A stretch of DNA of 64,000 nucleotides from Adineta steineri (taxonomy: Eukaryota > Rotifera > Eurotatoria > Adinetida > Adinetidae). Shown one piece after another: positions 17,901-27,809 of this stretch. The stretch lies in NCBI GenBank assembly GCA_905250115.1, contig CAJNOI010000174.1, positions 1 to 64,000 on the forward strand. The letters are read 5' to 3'. Numbering within the stretch: the first letter of the stretch is position 1; each line of letters starts with the position of its first letter. The notes under the pieces are model-generated. The model was not told where the DNA came from. It did not search any database and saw only the letters and a list, made by a program, of their open reading frames with translations. The position numbers and the translations under genes are program-made.

Positions 17901-20900
17901 CATTTATAAATATAAAACAATTTGAAAAATTCTATTTAGAAAATTCAACAATAAAATCAATTTTAACATCGAATGAAAATTTTCAAGATATATTCATATC
18001 CGATTCATTTCAAACTTTAAAATCTTTAACATTAAAAAATATTCATTATCATCAAATAAATAAACATGATAAAAAATTAAATCTAGAATTATTATTACAA
18101 CAATTACCACGTTTATATCGTTTAGAATTAATCAATATCTATTTAGATAATTATCGTTATCATGATATTAATTCAATTGGTGAATATTTAACCTATTTAA
18201 GTTTAACAAATACACATCAAACAAGTTTATTACCAATTGAATATTTAAAATCTCTTCAACGTTTACTTATACGACATCTACCAGATATATTTCATAGTCA
18301 ACCATTAATTGCATCATTAGGAAAATTAAAAAATTTAAAATATATTCTTTTTGAACATAATCAATTGAAAACAATTGAAAATTTACATTCAAATACAATT
18401 GATGATATTGATTTAAGTTCAAATTTAATTGAATCGATTGATGAATATACATTTGAATATGTACCGAAACTTCGTCAATTAACATTATCAGGTAATCCAT
18501 TAAATTCAATTGATAAAAATGCTTTTTGTGGTATTGAAAATCTTCAACGTTTATCAATACATATTAAACATACACAAATCTCACCATTAGATAATTGTTT
18601 ATTAATTAATTATCCACAATTACAAATTATACAAGATAGTCAAATAAAATTACAATGTAATTGTCAATTAATGAATGTATTTCATTTGAAACGACAACAA
18701 ATCAATGCGAATATTAATCGAATATTTAAATTAAATCAAATGTGTTTATTTAAAAATGATACATCATTATATAAACAACAAGATGTAGGTATACATTTAT
18801 ATGAATTAGAAAATTATTTAAATTGTTCGAATATAAATTTATGTAATAATGATCATTTATGTCAAGAAAGAAAAATAAAAATTTTAAAAACAGAAATTTT
18901 ATCACCACCACCTATACAAGTCAATCCCAAATTATCATCATTTTCTACGTCTTTATATTCATTTTTTTCTTATTTACTTTTTCCGTTGTTATTATGCTTT
19001 TTGTATTTGTAAACATATAATTATTTGTCATAAAAAGATTTTTAAAATAAAGCTTTTCTTTTATATATTCTATTCAACATGAAATATGATATTTTCTTAA
19101 TATAAATATATAATAACAAAATGTACGCAGGAGGATCATTTGAACAGTTGGATCATCCTACTCTGTATGACAGATATTAATTAGGAGTAAATCGATCTGA
19201 TATCAAATTTATTTATCTTACTAATGACAGTATAGATTACTTTCTTAATATGAACTAATTGATTTATTTATTGCAATATTTCTCAAAGTCATGATTTTAA
19301 TGTAGTGATAAATTATAGGACTTACAAAGTACTAGCTATTATAATACGCGAGATTTAAGGTCGATGAGTGAGTGTTGTGTAAGAAACGAAAAATGATCAA
19401 CCGACCCAAGAGCATGCCCGACTTATTAGGCGGTAAGCACAACTGCAGGAAAATTTTTCCCGTACTTTCCTATAGGTACTTCTTTCCCGAGGGGTGTGTA
19501 CATGCACGCTGAATCGATCACTGGCCCAAATCTTCACTGCATTGTATACGTCACAAGAATACATTACAAACTGCGGTATCATCACTTTATCAATAGTGAT
19601 ATTTCATGGTATGAAATAATTTATACATGCTCTTATCTAAAGATGTAAGTATTTATTTATATGTCATGTTTAACACATACTTATTTTATGAGGTAAATGT
19701 GGATGTGTGTGAAAAATTTATCGATCGAGATTAGTTGTGAATGAATAGGAAGATTTATATTTTGCGCAGAAGAGGACCCACTTCGCAGCGTTTTACTAAA
19801 TTCACTCTTAAGAGTTTCTGTTTCCGATCGGTTCTCACATCTAACCTCTAGTCTTTTGTTGGTACACACTACCCATATGAGAAATCATGAATAGGTCTAA
19901 CGGAGAAAAAAATGCAGCTACGGATCCTTGTGGACCCCATAACAACTATGATGCTATAATCTTATTTTATATGGTGATATTACTGCTATTTATCCTCTCG
20001 TACTGATGTTTCCTTTCTAACGATTTGTTTCGATTGGTTTTTGCATTCGCTACTTATAATAATGACTCACATATTTGGTAAAAAGAGCGTGAAATCAGTC
20101 ATTTTCAGCTTATATCAATATCATTTTCAAAAGATTCTGGTCAACCCTTATTTGTACTACGGAGCTCTTTTACAGTGCTTAGCACGAAATGCGTTCATAT
20201 CCTAATAATATACAAATGAAAAGCTTTAGTGACGCTAAAACTGTTTTTCGATGAACTTTCATGAGCGGGTCCAGGTGGACCCCGAAACAACCATGAAGTT
20301 AAAAAATGAGAACATCCACGAAGGAATATATGTACATACCGCATTGAGTTCATCAGGTCCAAGTACATTGATTTTTAGAGATTTTGAAAGTCCCGTTATA
20401 ATAATTTTACTAAAAAACATAATTTAAAATTTAGTAAAAATCAAACAAGTAAAATTTAATACCTTTCATTTAATCGTACATAATAATATTGTGGATTAAT
20501 ATCCATCGAAGCCTCATCCGTATCAAAAAAAAGATCATTATAAATTTGTGTTTTAGGTGTTTGATCCTTTTAAAATTTAACAATAAAAAATATATCGTGT
20601 AAGTATATCTTACTTTATTATATGTAACTAAAATATGAAAAAATGAATTTTCATTTGAACCTTCTTCTGGACTATTCTCAGAAAAAGCGAGTAGAAATTG
20701 ATGAGTTGATAACCAAAGAACATTAATACATGGAGGATATGAAGGATTCATTATAGCTGATGGATATTTCTTTTTTAATTGCATGTTTGGTTCATATAAT
20801 TCTAATGCACCATCATATTTAGCTACAACAATTTGTTTTCCTTTTGGACTCCAACAAACTATTCAAATAAAATAAAAATTACTAATGATAATAATAATTA

Positions 20901-21830
20901 TGAGATCTTACTTGATGAATTATCACCATTTCCAAGAATTTGACCTAAAGGTTTTAATTGTTTATCAATTTCAAAACATGATACTGATCCTAATCCATCA
21001 ATATACGCAAATACAATCGGATTAGCTGGATTCCACGCAAAACTTTGAATACTATCACCAATAGCATTTTGTGGTAAACGTATAGGCGGACAAATTAATG
21101 CAGAATTTGGCTAAAATAAAAAATTCGATTTCGAAACAAAAAAATTATTTTCAATATTACTGTTTGAATTAATTTAACAACATCATAGAGTATAATAAGA
21201 CATTCAGCAGTATTTAATTGTAAAAGAATGATAGCAAGAATAGACTCATCAGCATTTAATGATAACCAATATGGTATAAGTGAAGGATTTTGATTCGGTG
21301 CTTGACCAGGTAAATATGATCGACGAATAATCGAATTTTTGTCAAATGTTGTATTTATATTATCATTAGGATCATCATCAGGTGTTTTACTTAAATGATG
21401 AGATTCTTGATCGATATATCCGGATGGAATTATAGCAAGACCATCAGTTTCCGTAGCATAAAAAACATAACCATAACGATTCGATGAAGCAAGTATATTT
21501 GTCACTGGATTTTTTGAACATACATTATACTGTTTTCCAGTAATTGTCAATGATTTACCACTTTTAAAACTAGCAACTTGATCCTAAACGAATAAAACAA
21601 AAAATATTATTGAGGTTTACGTCTTATTATGAAGATTCTCTAATAATCATTTCGCTAAAGGTACATCTGTTCTTCTATTAATGTACCCTGTATGTGCGAC
21701 AAGAGTTTTGTATGTATCTCTCTTCATGTAGAAAAAGCGTTAAACTCAATTTTTATAAAGAGGAGAAATCGTCTTAAAAGAAAATAATTTAAATAAATAC
21801 CATATCTTTTTCTTGTGCGTCTTCCATCAT
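8997..21830 (-). CDS. NUP214: FG-repeat nucleoporin NUP214 (CAN)
   Basis: This nucleoporin sits on the cytoplasmic face of the nuclear pore and serves mRNA and protein export. The N-terminal propeller is encoded between 21830 and 20340 (SSNRYGYVFYATETDGLAI, DDDPND, then INVLWLSTHQFLLAFSEN) and resumes after a 6.9 kb intron at 13453 (DSLNIWTFDDKFRA, then PPCPVLLLSNSDGVLQVYYY). The middle (about 12.5-11.1 kb) is coiled-coil-like, with long helical segments such as HIESITKIEDARHQM. The C-terminal third (11.02-9.0 kb) is a Ser/Thr-rich FG domain with dozens of SPFG, FGG and IFG motifs. The last exon ends TSYRK at 8997 after an intron that would otherwise read into a stop. Start MMEDAQEKDM at 21830. 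The whole layout matches metazoan NUP214. The CLIC gene lies 264 bases upstream in the same orientation. Confidence 0.93.
11818..11960. other. GC-rich patch inside a NUP214 intron
   Basis: A stretch with runs of C and G (CCCCCTTCCCCC near 11868) stands out against the AT-rich intron of about 0.3 kb between NUP214 coiled-coil exons. No terminal repeats or reading frame were found; it may be a decayed insertion. Confidence 0.3.
17567..19012 (+). CDS. Secreted or GPI-anchored leucine-rich-repeat protein nested in a NUP214 intron
   Basis: A single 481-residue open reading frame. The N-terminus is a hydrophobic signal peptide (about residues 1-23) followed by a Cys-containing cap with CECEDL. Irregular LRRs occupy about residues 80-330, for example IDDIDLSSNLIESIDEYTF and LRQLTLSGNPLNSIDKNAF. 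A Cys-rich C-terminal cap follows (CNCQLMNVFHL, then CLFKND and NLCNNDHLC). The last 25 residues are hydrophobic and end the protein, which fits a GPI-attachment signal or a terminal anchor. The ATG directly follows TTCTTTTTTCAG, so the coding part is one exon behind a splice or trans-splice acceptor. It runs antisense to its host intron. A role as an extracellular recognition or adhesion protein is inferred; no specific family is assigned. Confidence 0.85.
   Translation: MYLSSNLFLLILINLINLHFSSSSICSDYYSSQSSYQQCECEDLSINGQSTISLKCTGQTNFPNFLSTINYQSIEIESCLEDLNFELKPFYDLTLNTLRIRHCNLININDQSFINIKQFEKFYLENSTIKSILTSNENFQDIFISDSFQTLKSLTLKNIHYHQINKHDKKLNLELLLQQLPRLYRLELINIYLDNYRYHDINSIGEYLTYLSLTNTHQTSLLPIEYLKSLQRLLIRHLPDIFHSQPLIASLGKLKNLKYILFEHNQLKTIENLHSNTIDDIDLSSNLIESIDEYTFEYVPKLRQLTLSGNPLNSIDKNAFCGIENLQRLSIHIKHTQISPLDNCLLINYPQLQIIQDSQIKLQCNCQLMNVFHLKRQQINANINRIFKLNQMCLFKNDTSLYKQQDVGIHLYELENYLNCSNINLCNNDHLCQERKIKILKTEILSPPPIQVNPKLSSFSTSLYSFFSYLLFPLLLCFLYL
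19395..19590. other. Unidentified higher-GC island in the NUP214 intron
   Basis: About 200 bases are clearly richer in G and C than their surroundings and open on the minus strand for 62 codons, with no recognisable protein. On the minus strand the island ends in a T5 run (about 19393), so a Pol III RNA is conceivable. I compared it mentally with U1-U6, U3, SRP, MRP, 7SK and tRNA signatures and found no convincing match. Confidence 0.3.
19931..20296. repeat. Two direct copies of a 21-base motif, 345 bases apart
   Basis: TGGACCCC followed by ATAACAACTATGA at 19931-19951 and by GAAACAACCATGA at 20276-20296. Each copy sits at the right half of a small GC palindrome (GGATCC..GGACCC; GGGTCCAGGTGGACCC). 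Origin unknown; possibly the remains of a decayed element. Confidence 0.45.
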
Positions 21831-22094
21831 ATTTTTGCCTATCAATTCTATTTAATTATGATCTAAAATCTAAATATATAAAATAAAAAAGAGGAAAAAG
21901 ACGAAACACTTTTATTTGACCAGTTTTTTTTGTTGCAAAAGATTTCATCATCATCTATCAATCATTCAACATCTTTCGATAATATAAAAAGCTGACAATA
22001 TAACGCAAAAAAAAGAAAATGAGATTGCTAAATAGACCATAAATATACACATAGAAAAAAAGAAACGTCATTCATATATATCTGCTTTTTTGAT

Positions 22095-22988
22095 TTATTC
22101 ACTGATTTCACGTCCTGGAATTGTTAATGTCATTGTTGGTGGTTGTAATGTTGGTGTTTTACCAAATGGTTTATTATTACCACCAACTTTGCCTTCATAA
22201 TGCATTAAAATATCTTGATCAAATGGACATGATTCTTGAAATGCTTTTGTTTGATAACAACGTTCCATATATGACCATAATGAATTTAATTCACTTGGTA
22301 TATCTAAATTTTTATAATATTTACCGGCAACACGTATATGTTGTAATTTAGGCATAATATCACAATCAACAAATGTCATTTCATTTCCGGAAAGATATTG
22401 TGTACCCATTTCTTCAAGATAATCATTGATACGTTTTAATTCACTTAATAATGAACGTAATTTCATTTGTTCTTGAGGATCACCTGATGGAGATTTTAAA
22501 TATGGATGAAATTTAATATAAACATTTGAACAAACATCTTCAGCTTCTTTTAAAGAACTCATATTTGTAACTGGAAAACGTTTACTTATTTCAGCATCAA
22601 TATCACGATTATCAGTGAGAACAGTTTGAGATGTTTTATCATTTAATTCATCGAATACAACAACAGGTGGATTGGAATTATAGGCTTTTTTAAATTCTTG
22701 TTCAGGATTTTTCATATTGACTGGATAAACCTAAGAAATAGATTTAATCAATAAATGAATAGAACTAAATAAATAACATACAGTTAATGCAAGTTCTTTA
22801 GCTTCTGATTTAAGATATAAAACCATAAACCATCGTTGACATATTGGACTTGGTGAACGATGAGTAAAATCAATTTCTGATCGCTAAAAACATCAAAAAA
22901 AAATATTTTCTTTTATATTTGAATAAAAAAAGAAACTTACAGTGACAAATAATGCAACTGATGGTACCTGAGATTGAATTGATTCCAT
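22095..22988 (-). CDS. CLIC: Chloride intracellular channel-like protein (CLIC, GST fold)
   Basis: CLIC proteins are soluble GST-fold proteins that can associate with membranes and have glutaredoxin-like activity. Exon 1 begins MESIQSQVPSVALFVT at 22988. Exon 2 (about 22885-22780) carries the thioredoxin-like active-site region SPSPICQRWFMVLYLKSEAK. The large last exon encodes the all-alpha half with family hallmarks: LKRINDYLEEM, FLSGNEMTFVDCDIMPKL-type sequence (here YLSGNEMTF and VDCDIMPKLQHIRVAGKYY), and IPSELNSLWSYMERCYQTKA. The tail (about 30 residues) is lineage-specific. In the active site the first cysteine of the vertebrate CPFC/S motif is Ser and only the second Cys is kept. It ends 264 bases upstream of NUP214 on the same strand. 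Confidence 0.93.
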
Positions 22989-24266
22989 TTACAAAAAAAA
23001 AATATAAAAATGATCTAAAAAATAACATATAGAATTCTTCTTCTTCTCCATCAGATAAATAAAGAATATGCGTCCGTTAAAAAGACGACAAAGCCATAAA
23101 TAAAGTTCATATAGGGTAGACAGTAAATATCGATCGACGATCGCTTCTCATCATTTAGATTATTGTTCATTTGATGACCAATTGAATCTATCAACTGTGA
23201 ATATACTTAAAATGACTATCAGTATATATATTATTTAAGCACGTTTTATAACGAATTATTAAAATGTATTTATCTATTGTATAATAATTCTTTAATGACT
23301 AATCAGGAAAGAAAAACATTCTTATAGAAAAAAATTTCTTAATCTTACATATAATCATGTTCTAATTTGATGATTTAGTTTACTTTTAAATATTTTGAAA
23401 TTCGAAAAAGTAAACAAATGAAATAGGGTTAAACTATGACAAACAAGAAAATCATCTTATTGGTAAAATATTTCAAAGAAAGAATAGATATGTATATAAA
23501 TACCATATCTCGAAGACAAGTTAAATCACTAAGTGATTCAGAAATATTATACATAAGTACCTAACATAAAAATCTTTGAAATGAAATAAATACTCCAATT
23601 ACAAGATATCCGACAGAAGGCGCTAGTTGTCTGGTTTAACACATAAAAGTTCTTTTGTTCTTGTCGGTTTTGTAATCATTTATTTAAGTATTGAATTTTT
23701 GTTTTAGATTAAAATATTAGAAAAAAAAATAACGGACATTCGGATATTTGGTTTTAGTTCAAGAAAATATTTTTATTGAAACTAGAATGCCATTTTTAGT
23801 ATGAAACGTAAATATATCTTAATTTTAAATTCATTTTTAAATCTAAAAATCGGTAAATACGTCGGAGAAAATAGATGACAATAATATTGTTTGAGTAAAG
23901 GAAGTATATTATATGATACATGAATTTTGTTTTAGGATCTTTCATCTGGATTATATACTTTTACGAACTAGCTAAGCATGGTGAATCTACTTTTTATCAT
24001 TCTTTTAAAATGAAAGAGATTTTGTTGTAATCGATGGCAGAGCTGTAACCGAATCGAAACTCAAAGAAAATTATTCTAAATACTCATCGTAAAATAACAA
24101 AATTTAATTTCTATGAATAGTTTAGTATAAATCACAGTGTAATATATAAATACTCTGATCTTTTTTATTTAGTATTACAAGTTTCTGATCATTTGTGGCC
24201 ATGTTATTGTTCTTTGATCGATTTCTTTTAATATTCACTTATGTGTGTTGTGGGGTAATGATGCCA

Positions 24267-24282
24267 TAGAGGGTGGGTGTGG
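24267..24282. repeat. G-rich telomere-like motif
   Basis: TAGAGGGTGGGTGTGG on the plus strand matches the arm sequence of the foldback elements found at 38.1, 40.0 and 45.4 kb. Its partner may be the C-rich segment 200 bases to the right. Confidence 0.5.
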
Positions 24283-24483
24283 CTTTCTTAAGGAGACTCT
24301 TTTAACATTATTTTCTTTATCAACAAGATATACAAACTGAAGTGTTTAATTGAATATATTTATTAGTGATAAATAATATATAATGAAAAACAATTGTAAA
24401 ATGTGATCAAACTCACAAACTAATCAATTGACAGTTCATAGTCGGCACTTCTCATCAGTTTCCAGTACTAAGGAACCTGGTGC

Positions 24484-24537
24484 GAGTGGATACTGATGTG
24501 ATTCTTCATATCCACATCCAATCACATCCTCATCCAT
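24484..24537. repeat. Degenerate telomere-like foldback element (copy D)
   Basis: GAGTGGATA is followed by TATCCACATCC and then by ATCACATCCTCATCC, giving a short stem and a C-rich right arm. The reverse complement (GGATGAGGATGTG, GGATGTGGATA) resembles the right arms of the other copies. Confidence 0.5.
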
Positions 24538-24789
24538 GTACTCAGACTATTCTTTTCGTAAAAAGATAGGATGAGTTTGATTTCCATTGATTCAAGCAAA
24601 AAAACATTACAAGAAGCTGAAAGTGTAAGCATTAATGAGTTTGAGTGAAAGATTGATAATGAGAAAGTTTTCGAATCGAACGAACATTGCCATTCGTTCC
24701 ATATTGCCGAGTGGTTAATCATAGAATAATGTTGTTAGTAGAGTAAGAAAATGTCAATAAGGATGTTGAATATGATGGAGAAATAAATT

Positions 24790-25884
24790 TTAAGATTGCA
24801 GGAGAACACTGACGGTATTACCCCCATAGTTTGCGACGATAATATCGGGTTTATTGTCATCGTTCACATCAGCTACTGCTACTGACACTGGACCTTGACC
24901 AACTGCGTAAGTAGTTTGACGAGAAAAAATACCGCTGCCTACGTTGAGAAGAAGACTGATGGTGTTTGAACCTTGATTTGCGGTGACAATATCGAGTTTA
25001 TCGTCGCTATTCACATCGGCTACTGCTACTGACACTGGAATTTCATCAACTACGTAAGTAGTTTGATGAGAAAATTTGCCGATGTCTATGTTGAGTAGAA
25101 CACTAATGGTGTTTGAATCTCTATTTGCAGTGGCAATATCAGGTTTATTGTCGTTGTTCATATCGACTACTGCTACTGACACTGGACTTTCATCAACTGC
25201 GTAAGTAGTTTGAGGAGAAAAAGTGCCGTTGCCTACGTTGAGAAGAACACTGGTGGTGTTTGAAACCAAATTTGCAGTGACAATATCAGATTTATTGTCA
25301 TTGTTTACATCGGCTACTGCTACTGACGTTGGACCTGCACCAACTGAATAAGTAATTTGAGCAGAAAAAGTGCCATTATCTGTGTTGAGAAGAACACCGA
25401 CCGTATTCGAATCCCAGTTTCCAACAACAATATCGAGCTTGTTGTCGCCATTCACATCGCCTATTGCTACAGGCATTGGAGTTGCACCAACTGAGTAATT
25501 AGCTTGAGGAGAAAAAGTACCGTTGCCTGAATTGAGAAGAACACTAACGGTGTTTGAAGCCTGGTTTGCAGTAACAATATCGGGTTTACTGTCGTTGTTC
25601 ACATCGGCTATTGCTACTGATCGTGGATATACACCCACTGAGTAAGTAGTTTGAGGAGAAAAAGTGCCGTTGCCTGTATTGAGAAGAACACTGACGGTGT
25701 TTGAATCTATATTTGCAGTAACAATATCAGGTTTATTGTCACTGTTCACATCAGCTACTGCTACTGACCATGGACCTTTACCAACTTCGTACGTAGTTTG
25801 ATTGAGAAATATACTTTTATAAGCTGGTAAACAAGAAAAAAAGATTTCAATTACAGTTTTTATCATTAAAAAACAGTATTTCAT
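24790..25884 (-). CDS. FG-GAP/VCBS-repeat protein
   Basis: A 364-residue frame made of a short hydrophobic N-terminus (about 27 residues, plausibly a signal peptide) and seven tandem repeats of 49 residues. Each repeat has the core SVAVADVN.D.KPDI.TAN..SNTVSVLLN.GNGTFSPQ. The DVNNDNKPD-type loop (D-x-N-x-D-x-x-D) is the calcium-binding FG-GAP motif known from integrin alpha propellers and bacterial VCBS proteins. Seven blades would close one propeller. No intron is needed within the repeats. A possible acceptor (TTGTTTACCAG, about 25825) means that an upstream exon could replace the first 20 residues. Repeats of this kind are far more typical of bacterial surface proteins, and bdelloids carry many; acquisition by transfer is inferred. 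The specific role is unknown. Confidence 0.8.
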   Translation of the reverse strand: MKYCFLMIKTVIEIFFSCLPAYKSIFLNQTTYEVGKGPWSVAVADVNSDNKPDIVTANIDSNTVSVLLNTGNGTFSPQTTYSVGVYPRSVAIADVNNDSKPDIVTANQASNTVSVLLNSGNGTFSPQANYSVGATPMPVAIGDVNGDNKLDIVVGNWDSNTVGVLLNTDNGTFSAQITYSVGAGPTSVAVADVNNDNKSDIVTANLVSNTTSVLLNVGNGTFSPQTTYAVDESPVSVAVVDMNNDNKPDIATANRDSNTISVLLNIDIGKFSHQTTYVVDEIPVSVAVADVNSDDKLDIVTANQGSNTISLLLNVGSGIFSRQTTYAVGQGPVSVAVADVNDDNKPDIIVANYGGNTVSVLLQS

Positions 25885-26873
25885 CGTCTTATTCTATTTA
25901 ATCTGCAACAGTTTGTCTTAACTAAAAGCAAACCAATTAAACCATTCCACTATGTTTATGACTAATTGCGATCTTCTACAATTCCGCTACTTTCATCGTT
26001 TTTTCAATTCTATTTCGACATTAGCACAATTATTAATCTCGAATTCAGTTAATATATTTGTCTCTTCTGCATTCGTTTATTCGTCTGATATCATTCTTTG
26101 CGATGTCTTTTCAATACAAAATTAGTTTTGTGATATTCTAAACATATTCTAACGAATACATGTTGTGACGAGCTAACACTTTAGAACAGTAACTAGATTA
26201 TGTTTCCACTAAAAATATACTACTGTTCAAATTTAGTCATACCAAATGAATCCAACGAAGATCTTCGAATCATTTAATAGGTCGATTTATTTGAGTGCAC
26301 TGAAAAATCTCTTCACTAAAACGAACAGACATAGAATAGCTTGGAGTATAAAATAATAATGATTGATTCTTTCTGAGGTTTATATAAGAAGTTGAAACTG
26401 AACAAGACGGGTCTAGGAGAAATGAAACTTGTCTTCTTTTACTTTTCTACAGAAAATAATAGCCCCTTTAATACTTTTGATGCTATAAGTATCTACAGAA
26501 AAGTTAAATCTAACAAAGAAAGGTCAACATTTACATATACAGTTAAAATTGAATAATTTTGTATCGCATGGACCTATCTCCAATTGCTGTCGCATCGAGC
26601 AGAGTTCTCCCTTAAAAGATTCTGGATTTGATTCTACACAAACCTGTCTCATAAAAGTAAAAATAAATAAAATTGTTTCAGCAATACCGCAAACATATAA
26701 TAAGCCTAACTTTCAAAATAGTATCCAAAAGAAAATGTTGTCTGAAAACTACTTATCATCATCATAAATATTCAGCAAATAAGAAACAAGAAGTTCTAAG
26801 AGTATAGTTTCTCAAACCGAACAAGAATTGATTGCTTGGCAACTAAAAAGAGTACTATGATTTGTGTAGCATA
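25885..26873. other. Intergenic region between FG-GAP and pentapeptide genes
   Basis: About 1 kb, AT-rich. A 72-codon plus-strand frame at 26549-26767 has no recognisable domain and no coding-like composition. Promoter sequences for the FG-GAP gene should be here. Confidence 0.45.
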
Positions 26874-27809
26874 TTACTGACCGATTGATGTTGCTGTCCA
26901 TGATGTTTCTTCTGTTGATGATGATGTTGATAATGATGATGTTGATGATGATGGTGTAGTTGTCGGCATTTTTGTTTTTATTATTGTTGTTGTTTGTGTT
27001 ATAGGTTTTTTTGTTGCCGTTGATGATGTAATCTCACTTTTCTCTCCGTTTGGCATAATTACATTATCAAAAGATGCCTGGTTTATTTGATCTTTCGTTA
27101 TTTTAGCTCCTGACAAATCACTATTCGAAAAGTGTGCACCTGTCAGATTTGAGTTTCCAAAATCTGCTCTTGATAGATTTACATCATTGAAACTAGTACA
27201 AAGGAAAGACGAACCATCAAATTTCACGTTATCTAACCTTGCTCCTTCAAATAATGCACCATTTAAATTAACAAATGAAAACTCCCCATTTGACATTGAT
27301 ATCTGATCAAAAGAAATGCATTGTAAATCCAACTTATTTAATACACCTGTTTGACTTGCTAAACGTACATTATCAAAGTTTAACTCATTTAAACGAATTA
27401 TATCATCTAAATTTGTTGTTTTACATCCATTAGTACAATTATTTCTACCAATTAATTGTTTTTCTTTAAGAAATTTTAAAACATCTGCCTTACGTATTGT
27501 ATCCCATTGACGATCAGCAGCACGATAATATGCGTTAGCAAATGCCCATGGTTTTTTTCTCTCCTTCAGATGACCATAATTATCCAATTTAAGAATATTA
27601 TTTAAAAACTCATCATAAAGTGTTTGTTGTCTTAATTTTTCTGCTTGTTCTAAATCAAACTGTCGTGTTTTTTCCGCTTCTTGTTTTTGTTGCTGAGACC
27701 CAATTGCAGTATAAATAGCCAGGGCTATGGGTATAGCAGCTGAACATAGAATAGTTAATATATCTTTAAATGTAAAATGCCAAAACACTCGTTTGTTACT
27801 ATCTACCAT
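26874..27809 (-). CDS. Membrane-anchored pentapeptide-repeat protein with Ser/Thr-rich tail
   Basis: An uninterrupted 311-residue frame. Residues about 14-36 form one membrane span (ILTILCSAAIPIALAIYTAI), followed by a charged coiled-coil stretch rich in Q, E and K (about 37-75). A segment with FANAYYRAADRQWDTIRKA and FLKEKQLIGR follows, a layout I associate with bacterial and cyanobacterial pentapeptide proteins. Residues about 130-240 carry A(D/N)LXX-type repeats (VNLNGALFEGARLDNVKFDG, ADFGNSNLTGAHFSNSDLSG) that fold as a right-handed quadrilateral beta helix. The last 55 residues are almost all Ser, Thr and Pro. No intron. Family function is unknown apart from a few bacterial gyrase-protecting members, which this does not specifically resemble. 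Foreign origin is inferred from the domain type and the lack of introns. Confidence 0.82.
   Translation of the reverse strand: MVDSNKRVFWHFTFKDILTILCSAAIPIALAIYTAIGSQQQKQEAEKTRQFDLEQAEKLRQQTLYDEFLNNILKLDNYGHLKERKKPWAFANAYYRAADRQWDTIRKADVLKFLKEKQLIGRNNCTNGCKTTNLDDIIRLNELNFDNVRLASQTGVLNKLDLQCISFDQISMSNGEFSFVNLNGALFEGARLDNVKFDGSSFLCTSFNDVNLSRADFGNSNLTGAHFSNSDLSGAKITKDQINQASFDNVIMPNGEKSEITSSTATKKPITQTTTIIKTKMPTTTPSSSTSSLSTSSSTEETSWTATSIGQ

Larger units (their letters stand above)
13454..20339 (-). other. 6.9 kb intron of NUP214 hosting a nested gene
   Basis: The upstream exon ends at 20340 (donor GTATGT) and the next begins at 13453 (acceptor TTTCAATAG). They join in frame as ELNA-DSLNIW, so no propeller exon is missing between them. 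Apart from the nested LRR gene it holds T/A-rich tracts, TA microsatellites (14226-14252, 14738-14767, 15870-15888, 16023-16054) and an unexplained higher-GC island at 19395-19590. It is far larger than every other intron in the window. Confidence 0.85.
22989..24789. other. Intergenic region, boundary of the accessory block
   Basis: About 1.8 kb of AT-rich DNA without a recognisable gene. It contains a G-rich telomere-like motif at 24267-24282 and a degenerate foldback copy at 24484-24537, described separately. The CLIC promoter should lie at its left end. Confidence 0.5.

Noticed and set aside
19397..19585. 62-codon minus-strand frame in the NUP214 intron as a missing propeller exon
   Set aside because: The flanking exons already join in frame and the sequence has no similarity to the propeller.
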